Shown piece by piece: positions 35,308 to 47,707 of a DNA stretch of 64,000 nt (position 1 is its first letter; every line of letters begins with the position of its first letter). The notes under the pieces were generated by a model that saw only the letters and a program-made list of their open reading frames with translations, ran no database searches and was not told the DNA's origin. The DNA lies in NCBI GenBank assembly GCA_023213395.1, contig CM041465.1, positions 157,425,741 to 157,489,740 of the forward strand, read 5' to 3'. This DNA comes from Cycas panzhihuaensis. Its lineage: Eukaryota; Cycadophyta. Made by a program: the position numbers and the translations under genes.

Positions 35308-35435
35308 TCCCCCCTTAATGTGAATGTGGGGAACTTGCAACGTGCAGCAGTTGAGTTATCACGAAGGCTGAGACTATCCTGCAGCTTCTTTATCCTTGCC
35401 AATACATCTCCCCTCAAGGATAACATCGGTGAGTC

Positions 35436-36218
35436 CTAATTCGGTATGCATCTTCGTGAATTGGTCTTCAGTGAGTGGCTTGGTGAACACGTCCGCAAGT
35501 TGTAATTCACTCGGACAATGGTCGACCTGCAGTTTCCCTGACTTGATCTGCTCACGAATGTAATGGTGATATGCTTTATACGCGCATGAAACTCTGGATT
35601 CTTCGACAAACGAATGGTACTCTGATTATCAACAAAGAGAATCAGATGTCCATTGGAAATGCCACGAAATTCCAAGAGACTTTGCAACCATACTGCTTCT
35701 TTCGCACTAGCATTGAGTCATTGATATTCTACTTTTGTAGAAGATAGCGCCACTGTCTGCTGCTTCTTAGACTGCCACAAAACAAATCCATTGCCAATAC
35801 TAAACATGTATCTAGCAGTGGACTTCCGATCGTCAGAATCTCCTCCCCAATCAGCATTCGTGTAGCCATGCAACCTGATCTTCTCACCTCTGCGGTATTT
35901 AAGACCAAGATTGATTGCCCCCTTTAAATATTTCAGAATCTGCTTTGCTGCAACCAAATGAGGCTCCTGAGGATTCTGCATGTAGCAGGAAACCAATCCA
36001 ACAACGTATGCGATATCTGGCCTGGTATGAGTCAAATAAATGAGACTCCCTACCAACTGGCGATATTTCGCGCCATTTACAGAAGGTTGGGCCATATCCT
36101 TCTGCAATCTTGCGCCTTTTACACATGGTGTTGCAATAGGTTTGCAGTGTTGCATCTCAAATCTTTCTAGTAAGTTCTTCACATACTGCGATTGCAACAA
36201 CACGATCCTATCTTCCAT
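35436..36218 (-). pseudogene. E RNase H
   Basis: ORF 35718-36218 continues the pol frame after one in-frame stop at 36219-36221, and a second stop at 35718 precedes 35436-35687. Motifs: QYVKNLLERFEMQHCKPIATP, YRQLVGSLIYLTHTRPDIAYVVG, QILKYLKGAINLGLKY, LHGYTNADWGGDSDDRKSTARYMF, VALSSTKVEYQ, FVDNQSTIRLSKNPEFHARIKH. The core is essentially intact apart from the stops. Confidence 0.87.
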
Positions 36219-38174
36219 CTACCTGATCTGAATGCCCAAGAAATAGTGAAGTTTCCCGAGATCCATCATGTTAAATGAAGCTCCCAAATTGGATTTGACT
36301 TCAGCTACAGCCTTGCCACGATTACCGCCGATGATTAGATCATCCACATACACCACGCAAGCAACTACGGAAGTCCCTCTTCTTTTCACATACAGATTTG
36401 GGTCGAGTTCTGAAATTTCAAAACCTTCAGCTTTCAACTTGGCATCCACTTTCTCATACCAAGCATGAGGTGCTTGTTTTAGGCCATAGATTGACTTTTT
36501 CAGACGGCAAACAAGATGCTTCTGCCCATCCTTAATGAATCCCAGAGGCTGCGACGTGTATATCTCCTCCTTTAGATCCCCATTAAGGAATGCAGACTTA
36601 ATGTCCATCCGGTGTAACTCCCAATCTAATGCAACTGCTAAGGAACTGAGTAAGTGGACCGTTGTCATTCTGGAGACTGGTGCAAACGTCTCCTTGTAGT
36701 CAATTCCTTCTTTCTGCTTGAATCCCTGCGCAACAAGTCTGGTCTTGTACTTGTCAACCTCTCCATCGAAGCGGAACTTTGTTTTATAGACCCACTTGCA
36801 TCCAACAAGATTCTTCGACGGAGGTAGTGGGACCAAATCACATGTATCGTTCTTCATCAGAGAACCATATTCTTCCTCCATTGTAGCTCTCCATCGTGGA
36901 TCTCCTTTCACTTCAGCAAACGAATCAGGATCACTTGAGTCATTGGTGTCTACCAATAGAGTTCGACTGGCATGCTGACTTTTGGTTCGTCTGTCATCAG
37001 TTAGGGTTTGCATCACCACATTGGAATCTTCAAGAGTTTTCCTTGCCCATAAAGGTATAGAAGGACCCGTTGCTGGAGGTACTTTTTGTTGTGGCGGCTC
37101 CTCACTATTACTCATCCCACTTGGCCCTGCTTCCTCAGGTGCTACAGCGACTGGCTCATCGTCCTCTTCGCTTGAAGAATCTGGGAATGGGAGAAGGGGT
37201 GGGTAAAAAGGTTCCCCTGATGCTCTTTCAACATGATACGTCGATGACTCGTCAAATTTAACATCCTGACCAACCACAATATTCTCCCCCTGTGGATCCC
37301 ATAGTCTGTAGGCTTTGTTCTCCGTGCAATACCCCATGAATATGCACTTTAGACTCTTTCGATCAAGCTTCTTGCGGGTATCATCAGGGATGTGGGCGTA
37401 CGCTATACACCCAAACATTCTCAAATGGCTAATGGTAGGCTTGTGACCAGTCCATTTCTCTTTGGGGGTCATGCTCCGAACTGCCTTAGTGGGTACCCGA
37501 TTTAAAATATAAATATCAGTCGCCACAGCTTCTGCCCAAAACTTCGGTGGCAAGTCTTTAGCATGCACCATACACCTCGCCATCTCCATCATGGTACGGT
37601 TCTTTCTTTCAGCAACTCCATTCTGTTGTGGGGTATACGGGACTGTAAACTCCCGCTTTATACCATGGTTGTGGTAGAATTGATTAAACACATGATTGTC
37701 GTGTTCCTTACCATTATCACTTCGTAAAGTTTTTATTTTCTTATCACTTTCATTTTCAACCATCGCTTTCCAATCACGGAAGCGATCAAATACATTTGAC
37801 TTGTTCTTGAGAAAATAAACCCAGACTTTCCTGGTGTAATCATCCACAAACACAAGTGTATATCGGGCTCCTGATATCGAAGGGTTTGGAAGTGGTCCCA
37901 TAATGTCTGAGTGCACAAGCTCCAGCTTCTCCTTGGCTCTCCAGGCGTTATCTCGAGCAAAAGGATATCGGTGATGCTTGCCATAAATGCATCCTTCGCA
38001 TACACCGTCCGAGTAGGAAACCGACGATAGTCCTTCCACCATCTTCAACTTCCTTAGAAGTGCAATACTCCTGTAATTAAGGTGCCCAAGGCGATTGTGC
38101 CACAATTTACTTTTGTCATTCGCGCTAGCAACAAAGGCATAAGACTTCTTCTGAGATTGAAACTTTTCAAACAC
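36219..38174 (-). pseudogene. E integrase and reverse transcriptase (651-codon ORF)
   Basis: Longest Copia ORF here. Pre-integrase KLWHNRLGHLNYRSI and CEGCIYGKHHRYPF; integrase core LVHSDIMGPL (Asp), LRSDNGKEHDNHVF (Asp), PQQNGVAERKNRTM (Glu); FGCIAYAHIPDDTRKKLDRKSLKCIFMGY; a Pro/Ser-rich linker; RT with [75 protein letters not shown], catalytic VYVDDLIIGG near 36340, and LGKLHYFLGIQI. The triads are present; only in-frame stops upstream and downstream interrupt the polyprotein. Confidence 0.92.
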
Positions 38175-38520
38175 CCAGAAGTTGTCCCTGACTTTCCCGG
38201 TAGTTATGACAACAAAGTTCTGTTTTGGGTCCTTTATTAGGCACTTATCATCATAGAGCTACACTTTCATACCTTGTTTGCAGATCTCCCGAGCAGACAG
38301 AAGGTTTAACTACATCTTGGTTACATAATATACCCCGGAAAACTTGCCTCATGCAATGGAAACTTCACCGATACCATCAACTGGAAACACGCGAGCATCT
38401 CCAAGAACGATCTCATCACCACTTTGATTTGCTTTCAACGTATCAAAGTTCCGCCTCTGGTAAGAGATGTGCTTCTGCGCTCCAGAATTGAGTACCCAAT
38501 AGTTTCTCCAATCCGTTTCA
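38175..38520 (-). pseudogene. E aspartic protease
   Basis: NYWVLNSGAQKHISYQRRNF marks the active-site region near 38490, but the catalytic Asp codon reads Asn, consistent with a G-to-A change. It continues as IVLGDARVFPVDGIGEVSIA; in-frame stops at about 38349, 38319 and 38265 follow before the frame reopens into integrase. Confidence 0.8.
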
Positions 38521-39396
38521 AGGGACAAGGTCTGTGCTTGGACGCAATGAGCAGCAACACTCTTTCCTTTATCATCTTGGTTACCTTTGCGTTTGTCACG
38601 ACGTTTGAACCAACAGTTCTTCTCGTGGTGACCATCCTTCTTGCAGTAATTGCAGTTTCCATTAAACTTCTTGTCTTGAGAGATTTCTCCAGACCGTTGT
38701 GTGATCTTTTGCTCCTTAGAGGCCTCCTTCCTCTGAGATTTCATGGCTAAGGCCTGACTTGAACCAGAACCTCCAAGCAAACCATGATGTTTGAGCTTGG
38801 CATCCTTTGCTAGAATTAGGTTTTTGAACCCATCAAAAGTTTCTGCCTCCATCACTTCGTCTCTACCGTAAATGGTCTGGAATGTGGTGAATGCAGCTGG
38901 CAGTTTTGACATGATTATCGCAAATAAGAGCGCATCATCGATCGAGTTCTGCTTTAACTCTTCTAGCTTGTTCTTCAAGTTGGTTATTTTATTTAGGTAG
39001 GAGCTGATATTGTTCTCATCTTTAACTTTTGAATTGAGTAGTTCCAACATCAGAGCAAGACGTCTATTAGTCTTCTTCTTCTCAAAAGTATCACACAACT
39101 TCATCCAAATCTCGGCTGGGTCATCCAGATTGTGAACTAGAGCCCTCTGGTTCGGCGCCAGTGAGAGTTTCAATAATCCAACGGCCATATATTGCTTCTC
39201 TTGAAGTTTGATACGCTCCATGGTCAAGTGGGACTGAAACAAGCTTCGCCTTGGTGATTCCCCAAAGTTGGTTCACCATCAAAATAAGCTCCATATTAGC
39301 CTTCCATTCGCTGAAATTGTTACCGTTAAAGATAACTTTAGGCATAAGCTTATCCATCTCGAACGACAGGCTACAATGTAAAGCACACGACACCAT
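38521..39396 (-). pseudogene. gag: E gag
   Basis: ORF 39121-39396 opens it (MPKVIFNGNNFSEWKANMELILMVNQLW), then a frameshift near 39240 passes to 38349-39242: DDPAEIWMKLCDTFEKKKTNRRLALMLELLNSK, ISSYLNKITNLKNKLEEL, the capsid of UBN2-type Copia gag, and an intact zinc knuckle CNYCKKDGHHEKNC in a Lys/Arg-rich setting. It would form the particle and bind RNA. Confidence 0.88.
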
Positions 39397-40944
39397 ACGA
39401 ATGTATTAAGAACGAAAATGCACCCTTGTGACCTCCTCTGCCTCACGAGCACGCTTCCAAAGGGACCCAACACGGATTATACCCACGTTAAGTGAGCCAC
39501 TGATTGTTTTTCTCCTCGTATTTGTCAACAAATGACCTTAAATAGCCATTAAATGTCACAACCGACACTTCAAAATGGCTAAAAACGTGTGCTCCAGAAC
39601 AAAGACGCCTCCATGCGATGATGGTGCACGGTCTCCAAGTCAAAAAATCACAAAAAAAACTCCTTGATTTTCACTCGAAATGGTTCAAGGACACATCAAG
39701 TATCTCTCACTGTTGACGTGCATCAATGGTTCAAAGGGCTTTTATAAAGTTGAATTGAGATTGGAATATGCCAAAAGGTATATTCCAAAAGTAACGACTT
39801 TTCAAGGAACTTGTGCCTTTTAAACTTAAGTCACATGCTTAAGTATCCTTCAAAAGTCACACTACTTGAGGAGAGGGATGTGGTTGTTCAACACACCATG
39901 TTGCTCTATGCGTTGTCACCAAGTGGTCTATATCATCCGTACGACTGGTAAGGCTTCAACGCAGCCAAGACATGTCTGCTGAGTACTTGGACAACCTCTA
40001 AACAACCACAGTTATCAACAAACTAGCACACAAAGCACCCAGCCTCCTTGGATCAATGCCAAATCAGACCTTAACAGGCAAACAACCCCCTTGAAAATGA
40101 CCCAGCCGGCTTCTAAAGGTGCTTAGACGCCAAGAAAACAACTCAGCCAGTCCTAGACAGTCATAAAGAGCGCCCAACCAGTCCTAAATCTGCCCAGCTA
40201 CTCTCCAATCACATCAAAACGCACTCAGCCATCATTCAAGGCACTAAAAATAGCCTTAGAACAGCTGTACAACCTTTATTTAATGTACACACACCTCAAC
40301 AAGTCACACAAACAATGACAAAGAACTTAACAACACCAAGATGTCGGCTCAAAAGTGTGTTTTCAATGCAGATATGGGGTCATATACCCACAGATAGAGA
40401 CGTTACAACTCAAAAATTTTAGTGAAAGACGCCTTTTACTGCTGTGTACTTCTCTTAATCTCAGTATAAAGGACTGAAAACTGTCCAAAAAGACTCCAAT
40501 CTCTTCCTTATACAGACTAACGAAGGCAACACCAGAAGAAGCTTTGTTTTTTTTGAGTTTTATAGTGCTTTGAGTGGGAATACCCCATACTTACTTGTAT
40601 GGAAAGAGGGCTGTCCTTAATGTCGCCGAATCACCATCAATACGTGTTCTGCATGCTTGAATCACCTCAACAGATCATCAATCGTCTTCGGATAACCCCA
40701 AACGGGCTAACTCCAACCACCAACGTGGTCTTCGTGCCTGAATACAGACTCTCAATAACCCTTACACTATGTCGAATAGTGATCTCCACTGCTCCAACAA
40801 CCATTGATTTTTTTGTGCTTGCTTCTGCACGATGCTAGGGTGGATGGACCCTCAAGACTCGGCTTGGGTCAGATGGCGTTACCCTGCAACCAACGATTCC
40901 ACCACCCCGCTCACCATCAAGCTTCAGCTGTGCAAGACCCTACT
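39397..40944 (-). other. 5' leader of E
   Basis: 1.5 kb between gag and primer site. No recognisable protein; the 79-codon plus-strand ORF at 40599 is not supported. Confidence 0.7.
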
Positions 40945-40956
40945 GCTCTGATACCA
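40945..40956 (-). promoter_or_regulatory. Primer-binding site of E
   Basis: GCTCTGATACCA on the plus strand, directly abutting the LTR at 40957. Confidence 0.9.
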
Positions 40957-41312
40957 TGTTCGGGAACATGAAAACATACACGTGTTCCCATCCGAGGGAT
41001 TTTTTAACCATACACAACAAGCACAAGAAAAATATACACAGAAGACATGCATAGAACACAGGATATACCTGGGAAAACCCTTTTGGGAAAAAACCCACCA
41101 CAAAAGGATCCTTGAGGGATCGTTGATTATTTCACAATGAACTTCAATATGGAATACACAAGGCCTCAAGGCATATATATTCTCCAAGAGGTGTCACCCG
41201 TTTAGGGTTGTGACCCTCCAAATAAATCGCACCTATTGGTTCACACCCTTTCATATAATTAAACCACATTAACATTAATTAAGTGGCTTAATAATTAATT
41301 GCCACGGTAACA
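40957..41312 (-). repeat. 5' LTR of E (356 bp)
   Basis: Same length as the partner at 34952; TGTTCGGGAACATG to CACGGTAACA. TSD ATGTA follows at 41313-41317. Confidence 0.92.
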
Positions 41313-42143
41313 ATGTATACCATCTGCACCAGTTGGACCGTCTACATCAGCAGATACTACTCCACTTGATACTAGCACATCATTTTTTGATCCATCACTC
41401 AGACCAGAAGACATTGAGGTTCAAGTCACATCAGTTAAAAAATTGCCAAAATGGTTTACTTCAACTGTTCAAGATGACCAGACTATTGAAGGAAAGCATC
41501 CATCAAAATATAGGCAGCAAACCAATTATGCACTCATGGCTAATGTACTTTGTGTTGATGAGCCCTCCACCTTTGAGGAGGCATCTCAAAATGCTAACTG
41601 GAAAACTGCTATGGATGAAGAAATCTATTCTATTGAAAAGAATGGAACATGGGATTTGGTAGAATTGCCTAAGCATAAATAGGCAATTAGTTGCAAATGG
41701 GTCTACAAGACCAAATTCCATTCTGATGGTACACTTAAGCGCCATAAGGTACGGCTTGTTGCAAAAGGGTTCAAACAAAAAGAAGGCATTGACTATGAGG
41801 AGACTTTTGCACCTATTGCTAATATGAACACCATCAGAGTCATCTTGGCCTTAGCTGCTTAATGTAAATGGCCTGCATATCAAATGGACGTGAAGAGCGT
41901 TTTTCTCAATGGCGATCTTCAGCAGGAGGTATATTTGGAACAACCTCTTGGTTACAAAGTACAAGGCAAGGAGTAGTTGGTTTATCGTCTAAAAAAGGCT
42001 TTGTATGGCTTGAAACAAGCTCCTCGGGCATGGTACTCCAAAATTGATGATTACTTTTTGAGACATGGTTTTCATCAATCCACATCAGACCCCAACTTGT
42101 ACATCAAAGTTGAGAAAGACCATGCCATTTTTATTGTCTTGTA
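41313..42143 (+). pseudogene. C reverse transcriptase, N-terminal two-thirds
   Basis: Resumes C after [147 protein letters not shown]. In-frame stops at about 41680, 41860 and 41973. It stops one residue before the catalytic YVDD, where F's sequence begins. Confidence 0.87.
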
Positions 42144-42514
42144 TGGGAATAAAAACCCACGGACTTGACTTCCTATTCTATGAAGTGGCTCAGGCGGCTC
42201 TTTGAGTGTAGCCAGATAGCCAAGCAGTACAAGTTGGTTGTGCAGCTTTAATCTGCTGAATCTCCATATACGGTTTCGTCATCCTCCATGCCCTTTCGGG
42301 TTTTCACAGGTTCTGATTTTCGAAACAAGTACAACCCAAATCCTTTCGCTCCCATTAGGGGGTTTCATGAATGGGAGAGAGCAGAGACTTACTCTAATCC
42401 TTTCGTGCCCACAAGGGGTTTTCAGGAATGGGATAGAGTATGTTGGTCTTGTGTACCATCTCCTTCAATCAGTTGGAGATGGAGGCCCTGAGGCCGAGCT
42501 GCTGTCGGAACCGT
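42144..42514 (-). other. F 3' untranslated region with imperfect repeat
   Basis: No LTR similarity to 61289-61659. 42320-42440 holds two copies (plus a partial near 42290) of a CCTTTCG...GGGG.TTTCA.GAATGGGA unit about 57 bp apart. Confidence 0.55.
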
Positions 42515-43160
42515 TCAAACTTCACCCTTTGCAGCGGTTTGGTGAAGATATCGATCGATTGATCTGCGTGGGCGATGTTCCAATTGTATTGTGCCGTCAT
42601 GGACTAGTTCCCGGATCCTATGGACTTTTGTACTAATGTGCTTTGTACGATCGTGAAAAACATGATTCTTGGTCATGTGGATTGCTGACTGATTGTCCAT
42701 ATGTAAGCTCGTTGGACCTGTCTGGGTGATATCCAAAGTATGTAATAATTTGCGAAGCTATATCACCTCCTTGCTAGTCTTAGAAGCAGCTATGTATTTA
42801 GCTTCAGTAGTAGAATCTGCAGTGATTTTCTGCCGCCTTGACCGCCATGAAATTGGAGTTGTTTTAAGAAATGTGATGTACCCGGACGTTGATCTTCCTG
42901 TATTTTTGTCACCAGCAAAATCCGAGTCATGTATCTTTGTAAGTCTGAAATCATTATTATGCTCATACAACAAACCAAGTTTGTTGGTCATCTTTAGGTA
43001 CCTCAACACTTGTATCGCTGCTTGCCAATGGTTCTACTTTGGCGTTGTCATGTGATGGGCAAGAATGCCAACGGCATGGGCAATATCTGGCCTTGTGTTG
43101 GTAACATAAATGAGGCTACCTACAAGTTGCCGATAGAGTGTTGCGTCTGCCTCTCGAGTG
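42515..43160 (-). pseudogene. F RNase H
   Basis: Pieces: MLRYLKMTNKLGLLYEHNNDFRL, DSDFAGDKNTGRSTSGYITF (Asp), ISWRSRRQKITADSTTEAKYIAAS, then LHMDNQSAIHMTKNHVFHDRTKHI in ORF 42515-42736. Frameshift near 42755. Confidence 0.82.
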
Positions 43161-43981
43161 TCCTCATCGGAAAGTTTGACATTGGGCTCCATTGGAGTAT
43201 ACACTGTTCTGGCATCTTCTAATCTGAATTTGATTAGAAGATCGTTGATATATTTTCCTTAAGAGAGAGATTTTTCCACTGCATTGAGTTACTTGAATTC
43301 CCAAGTAATATCTCATTAATCCGAGGTCAGACAGTTCGAAGGAGTTTGACAAGTCCATTTTTAATTTGTTGATATCCTGCTCACTGTTTCCAGTTATCAA
43401 CATGTCGTCCACAAAGATCAGGAGATATGTGACTTTGTCTTTTTCTCTCTTAATGAACAAAGTTGCATCAATGTCTTGATAGTCACATACCTCATATCCA
43501 AGTTGCCTCATTTTGTTGGACAACTTGGTGAACCAAATCTTGAGGGCTTGTTTTAGGCCATATAGCGACTTTTTCGCCTACACACTTTCTACTCCCCGTC
43601 TGCTATCTCAAAGCTTTCAGGCTGTGTCATGTAGATTTCTTCTTCCAAATCTCCATTGAGAAAAGCAATTTTCACATCGCGTTGGTGGATTTTCTAACCC
43701 TGTTGAGCAGCCAAGGCCACAAGTGCTCTGATTGTGGGCCATTTGGTAGTTGGTGCGAAGACTTCTGTGTAGTCGATGCCTTCCCTTTGGGTGAATCCTT
43801 TTGCGACCGACCTCGCCTTGTGTTTTTCAAAGGTGGCGTCTGATCTGTATTTATTTTTGAACACCCATTTGTTTCTGACTACCTTCCTTCCCAAAGGCAG
43901 ATCAACGAGCTCCCATGTACCGTTCTTGATCAAGGATTGGTATTCCTCATCCATGGCATTTCTCCAAACTGTGTGTTTCAC
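43161..43981 (-). pseudogene. F reverse transcriptase
   Basis: ORF 43694-43981: AMDEEYQSLIKNGTWELVDLPLGRK, NKWVFKNKYRSD, YTEVFAPTTKWPTIRAL. ORF 43164-43523: GYEVCDYQDIDATLFIKRE, catalytic IFVDDMLITGNS, LSDLGLMRYYLGIQV. Between them (43524-43693) the IAFLNGDLEEEIYMTQPE motif survives with stops. Frameshift near 43240. Confidence 0.85.
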
Positions 43982-45602
43982 AGTTTCTTGCTATGATAGA
44001 GGCTCGTCATTTGAAGCAAGGTGTAGTTCAGTTGGTTCAAGCTCTATGGGAAGTGATGTTTGCTCCGTTGCTTTGTAGGCACCACTTCGAGTGCCAGTTT
44101 TGCCTACCTCATCAGATCTCAAGTCTTTGTGCAACTGGTAGGCTTCTCGAAAACCTTTGGTTGGGAATGACGTTCTCATTTCCACAACATCCTGGCTTCA
44201 TTTTGATCCTGAAAAGGATCATGGGAGATGTATGGTCCGAAGGTCGATGGCATTGCTGGTGAAGATGGCCCTGCAACTGAAGGTGGTTCTTCTGCAACTC
44301 TTTTTCCTTTTGATGCTTGACGTGGTGATTCCTGGTTATTCTCCCAAGATGGCGCTGGATTGGCGCACATTGGCACAGGATTCGAGTCAAGGATAGTGTC
44401 CTCCAGGGCTCTATTGTCAGATTCCAAAATTTTAAGTATTTCTTCAGTGTCTCCCCTCCCAAATGTTGGAATCTGTACATCATATTCCTGGACATCGTTG
44501 TATCTATGAGATGGTGCTTTAGAATCAAGTTGAAGTAGTTGATCCTCTGTCTCCGCAAACACCACATCCCTAGTGATAATGATCTTCTTTAATGTTGGAA
44601 TGAAGACCTTGTACCCTTTTTTGTTCATGGGTAACCCAACAAAGATACCCTCTAAAGCTCGCGGCAGGAGCTTATTTCTATGCTCATCAAGAATGTGAGC
44701 ATAACAAGTAGAGCTAAAAATTTTGAAGTGATGGATGGTGGGGGTTCGTCTAGTCCATCGTTCATTTGGAGACGGGCCGAGCTTCGATGGACTTATGTTG
44801 TTCATGCAATAGACTGCAGTATAAATAGCTTCGGCCCAAAGATATGCAGGTACATTCTTGAAGACGAGCATAGCTCGTGCCATATTCATTATGGTTCTAT
44901 TAGCCCTTTCAGCAACACCATTCTGTTGAGGGGTACTTGCAATAGTTGTTTGATGCTTGATCCTCTGGTGACGCAAGAAATCTTCGAATTCATTTGAAGT
45001 GTATTCGCCACCATTGTCAGTCTTAAGACACTTCAGCTGATATCCAGATTCCTTCTCTGTGAGAGACTTGAATGCCTTGAATACTGTGAATGCTTCATCT
45101 TTTGATTTTAGAAAGGTCACCCATACCTTTCGAGTGAAGTCATCAATAAATGTAATGTAGTACCTCTTCCCTGTGAGAGAAGGGATAGGCATAGGCCCAC
45201 AGATGTCTGAGTGTACTAATTCAAGAGGTTGACTGGCTTTCCATTGACTCTGGGGAAATGGCTGTCGGTGAGATTTGGCAATAATGCAAGCTTCACATTT
45301 GAATGGCTTAAAGGAAAATTTGGGCAGACCTGGAGTGGAATGGGAGATTTTCTTAAGTCGATTAAGTTTGACGTGCCCCATGCGAGCATGCCAGAGAGCT
45401 TCTGGGGATAGCTTGGAATGAGTCTATGTGACATTATATGCAAGTTCTTCTTCGACACAAATGGGGGCAACAACTTGGTATGCAGAAGAAGACAATATGG
45501 TTCCAGTCAGTCTAAATAACTTACCTTCAAGTTTCCCAGTCATTACCACAGAACATAAAGGCGGGTGAATAACACTAAGAACTTGATCATTAGCTGTGAG
45601 AC
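43982..45602 (-). pseudogene. F integrase and pre-integrase, up to the G insertion
   Basis: ORF 44176-45381: MGHVKLNRLKKI and CEACIIAKSHRQPFP (pre-integrase), LVHSDICGPM (Asp), LKTDNGGEYTSNEF (Asp), PQQNGVAERANRTI (Glu), HFKIFSSTCYAHI (the usual FGC altered), GIFVG. Upstream to 45602 the minus strand encodes a pre-integrase linker rich in Val/Leu. G is inserted at 45603; the coding frame picks up at 57749. Confidence 0.87.
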
Positions 45603-45849
45603 TGTAACAAACCTATTCTTGTTACCATTCAACATAGAGAAATAGAAATAGAAAATGATAGATAAAAGATAAAGAAGAAGATGAAGTTCCAAAGAACATT
45701 CATTAACATAAGATTACAAAATACATCATGATGATCTCCTTATACATTAAATACATATATATGGGGCTATTAAGGCTGCCCATCTCTTAGACTTATGCAT
45801 GTGGGATAAATGCAATACGAGTAATCTCATATGGTGGAGGATCATAACA
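45603..45849 (-). repeat. 3' LTR of G (247 bp)
   Basis: TGTAACAAACC start, ATCATAACA end. Polypurine complement TGCCCTCACCCCT follows. Confidence 0.88.
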
Positions 45850-46100
45850 TGCCCTCACCCCTAAAAATGGTTCGGTCTCGAAGCATCCTGATTTAATGAC
45901 CATCTCTTGTTATTATTCTTCGATCGATAGCTCTTACGAATGTTGGCAGAAAAGTTGTGCATGGAATAGGGATCTATCCATCCCAAGTTGATCTTGATAC
46001 ACCTTGAATATCCTCTAATATACTTTGGATACCTGTAATGTTGAAACCATAAGCTCAAATGTTGTTCTTGCCTGGTGTTTGTAGTAGATGAATGCCTTGC

Positions 46101-46745
46101 TTAATAAGTTTTGTTGCACTGGGCCTCTTGATAATGTGGATGTCGATATGGTTCCACTTTAGTTTGCCTTTCAACTATTTGTGATGCCTTTTGTTCCTTA
46201 TCCTTAGGTGCCACTGGTGGTGTGGGGTGGCAAATAACTTCTATTACTTGCTCTTTAGTTTGTCCTTCCATTATTGGTGATGTCTTTTCTTCCTTGTCCT
46301 TGGGTGTAGCTAGTGGTGTGGGATGGCAAACAACTTCTGTTACCTGCTCTTGACATTCCTCATAATCTTTCTTTCGTTCTTGACTTTGTGGAGTCGGGAG
46401 AATTCCTTGTCCCATACTGCGATTATACTTCTCAAGTATTTGCCATGCTTCTTGTTTGTTTTGTTCAAGACTTTGCATCTCTTTCCACCACGAATCATTA
46501 TATTTCTTACAGAGAGCTAGTTCTAGCCAATAAAATGTATTAAAGAGATGATTTGGGTTATACCAATCTTTAAAACAAAGATAAGCCTCTCCTTGTAGAT
46601 ATAATGAGGCTACTTTAGTCATCTCCTCATTGTGCATGTTATCATCAAGTGATTTTAAATATACATACATATCTTTAACCTAATTCTTTATAGAAAGAGT
46701 CCCATCCGCATTAAAGATGCGCGGTGTGGGCCTTTTTGTAGCCAT
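46101..46745 (-). pseudogene. gag: G gag-like protein
   Basis: Start at ATG 46745 (MATKRPTPRIFNADGTLSIKN), one in-frame stop at about 46680, then 189 open codons. KVASLYLQGEAYLCFKDWYN...FNTFYWLELALCKKYN resembles the capsid helices of Gypsy-type Retrotrans_gag (LxGxAxxWxxxW, then FxxxLxxRF). The C-terminal half has two copies of a Glu/Lys/Pro repeat (EVxCHPTPxAxPKDKEExxSxIxExQTK). No zinc knuckle and no pol. It presumably depends on an autonomous partner. Confidence 0.72.
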
Positions 46746-46972
46746 GATAATGTGGATATCAGAGAGATTAGGGGTGTTTATAGCATGTTATCCCCTAATT
46801 TTGATACAAAATATATATTGGGCCTCACGAGCAATGGTTTTGAGACCACAATCTTAATGGCTAAGAAAATATAGTATGAAACCCTTAATTTCAAAAGAAT
46901 TATTTCTGAAAAAAAATATAGCTAAAAAATATATAAAATATGGAGTAAGATGACGGCCTCTGAAATACAATT
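46746..46972 (-). other. G leader, part proximal to gag
   Basis: AT-rich, non-coding; its last five bases CAATT are the left TSD of H. The leader continues at 57015-57487. Confidence 0.6.
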
Positions 46973-47683
46973 TGTGTGTTGGTTAATAGCCACTTTTGGA
47001 GGCATCATTACGATCTGTTGAAACTACAACTATTTGCGATTCAAGCATTGCCATTGTTCTTCTTCACCGCCGCTTACAGCTGCTTCATTCTTTCTTATCG
47101 CTGATCGCTTCATCGCCGCCTTTATTCTTCGCGATCGCAACTCTTATTCTAATGCGATCGCTATCATACCAAGACCGCAGCTTGCCGCTGATCGTTACCA
47201 AGGCTGGATTCTTTGCTAAGACCGCTACAAAGACTGCGGCTACTACGGCGACTGCAGATGCGACTACGGTTGCGACTGCAACGATGAGACTGCGGCTGCA
47301 ACTCGGGTAGACCGTGGGTGGCTCGAGGCGTGGCATATTAATAGTGACGGGCGTGTGAGCATATTAATGGGCGGCAGGCGTGGCGATTAGTTAAGACAGG
47401 ATAATTTTGAAACAGTTATATAACTATATGCATGTCGCATATAAAGAACAAGAATAGAGATCATCCGTGTATGTATTCTTTGACGTCGGATTGGTCTGGG
47501 CTGTAACCCACGTATTGGGCAGCTGGTCCTCTAGTTGTAATTGTTCAGGCATGTGCTTGGTTGTGAGAGGACCAGACGCAGTGCCTTTTGTCATGAATAA
47601 AATGGTTCTTGATGTTCTTACCAAATGTGCGTCTTTCTTCCATATGAATTCTGCATGTTAGGACAGTTGGAGTGAGGCGCACA
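46973..47683 (+). repeat. 5' LTR of H (711 bp)
   Basis: TGTGTGTTGGTTAA start, GAGGCGCACA end. The first 60 and last 310 or so bases match the 3' LTR closely, while the intervening CG-rich part (about 47030-47370) is strongly diverged. Includes CATATAAAGAA near 47438, possibly a TATA box. Confidence 0.82.
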
Positions 47684-47687
47684 CATC

Positions 47688-47707
47688 TTGGTTCCGTTGT
47701 CGGTTTT
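47688..47707 (+). promoter_or_regulatory. Putative primer-binding site of H
   Basis: TTGGTTCCGTTGTCGG partly matches the Asp-tRNA primer used by many Athila/Tat elements (TGGCGCCGTTGCCGG); several mismatches. Confidence 0.5.

Larger units (their letters stand above)
34952..41312 (-). mobile_element. Element E: Ty1/Copia, 6361 bp
   Basis: Two 356-bp LTRs (about 96-97% alike by eye), exact TSD ATGTA, primer site, polypurine tract, and gag-pol largely in one frame broken by a few in-frame stops and one frameshift. A different family from C/D/L/M. Inserted in C between integrase and RT. Confidence 0.93.

Noticed and set aside
46996-47310. ORFs within the H LTRs (also 56309-56551)
   Set aside because: They are LTR U3 sequence, low-complexity Ala/Thr/Ile runs generated by GCGATC-type repeats, and the two LTR versions do not conserve a protein.
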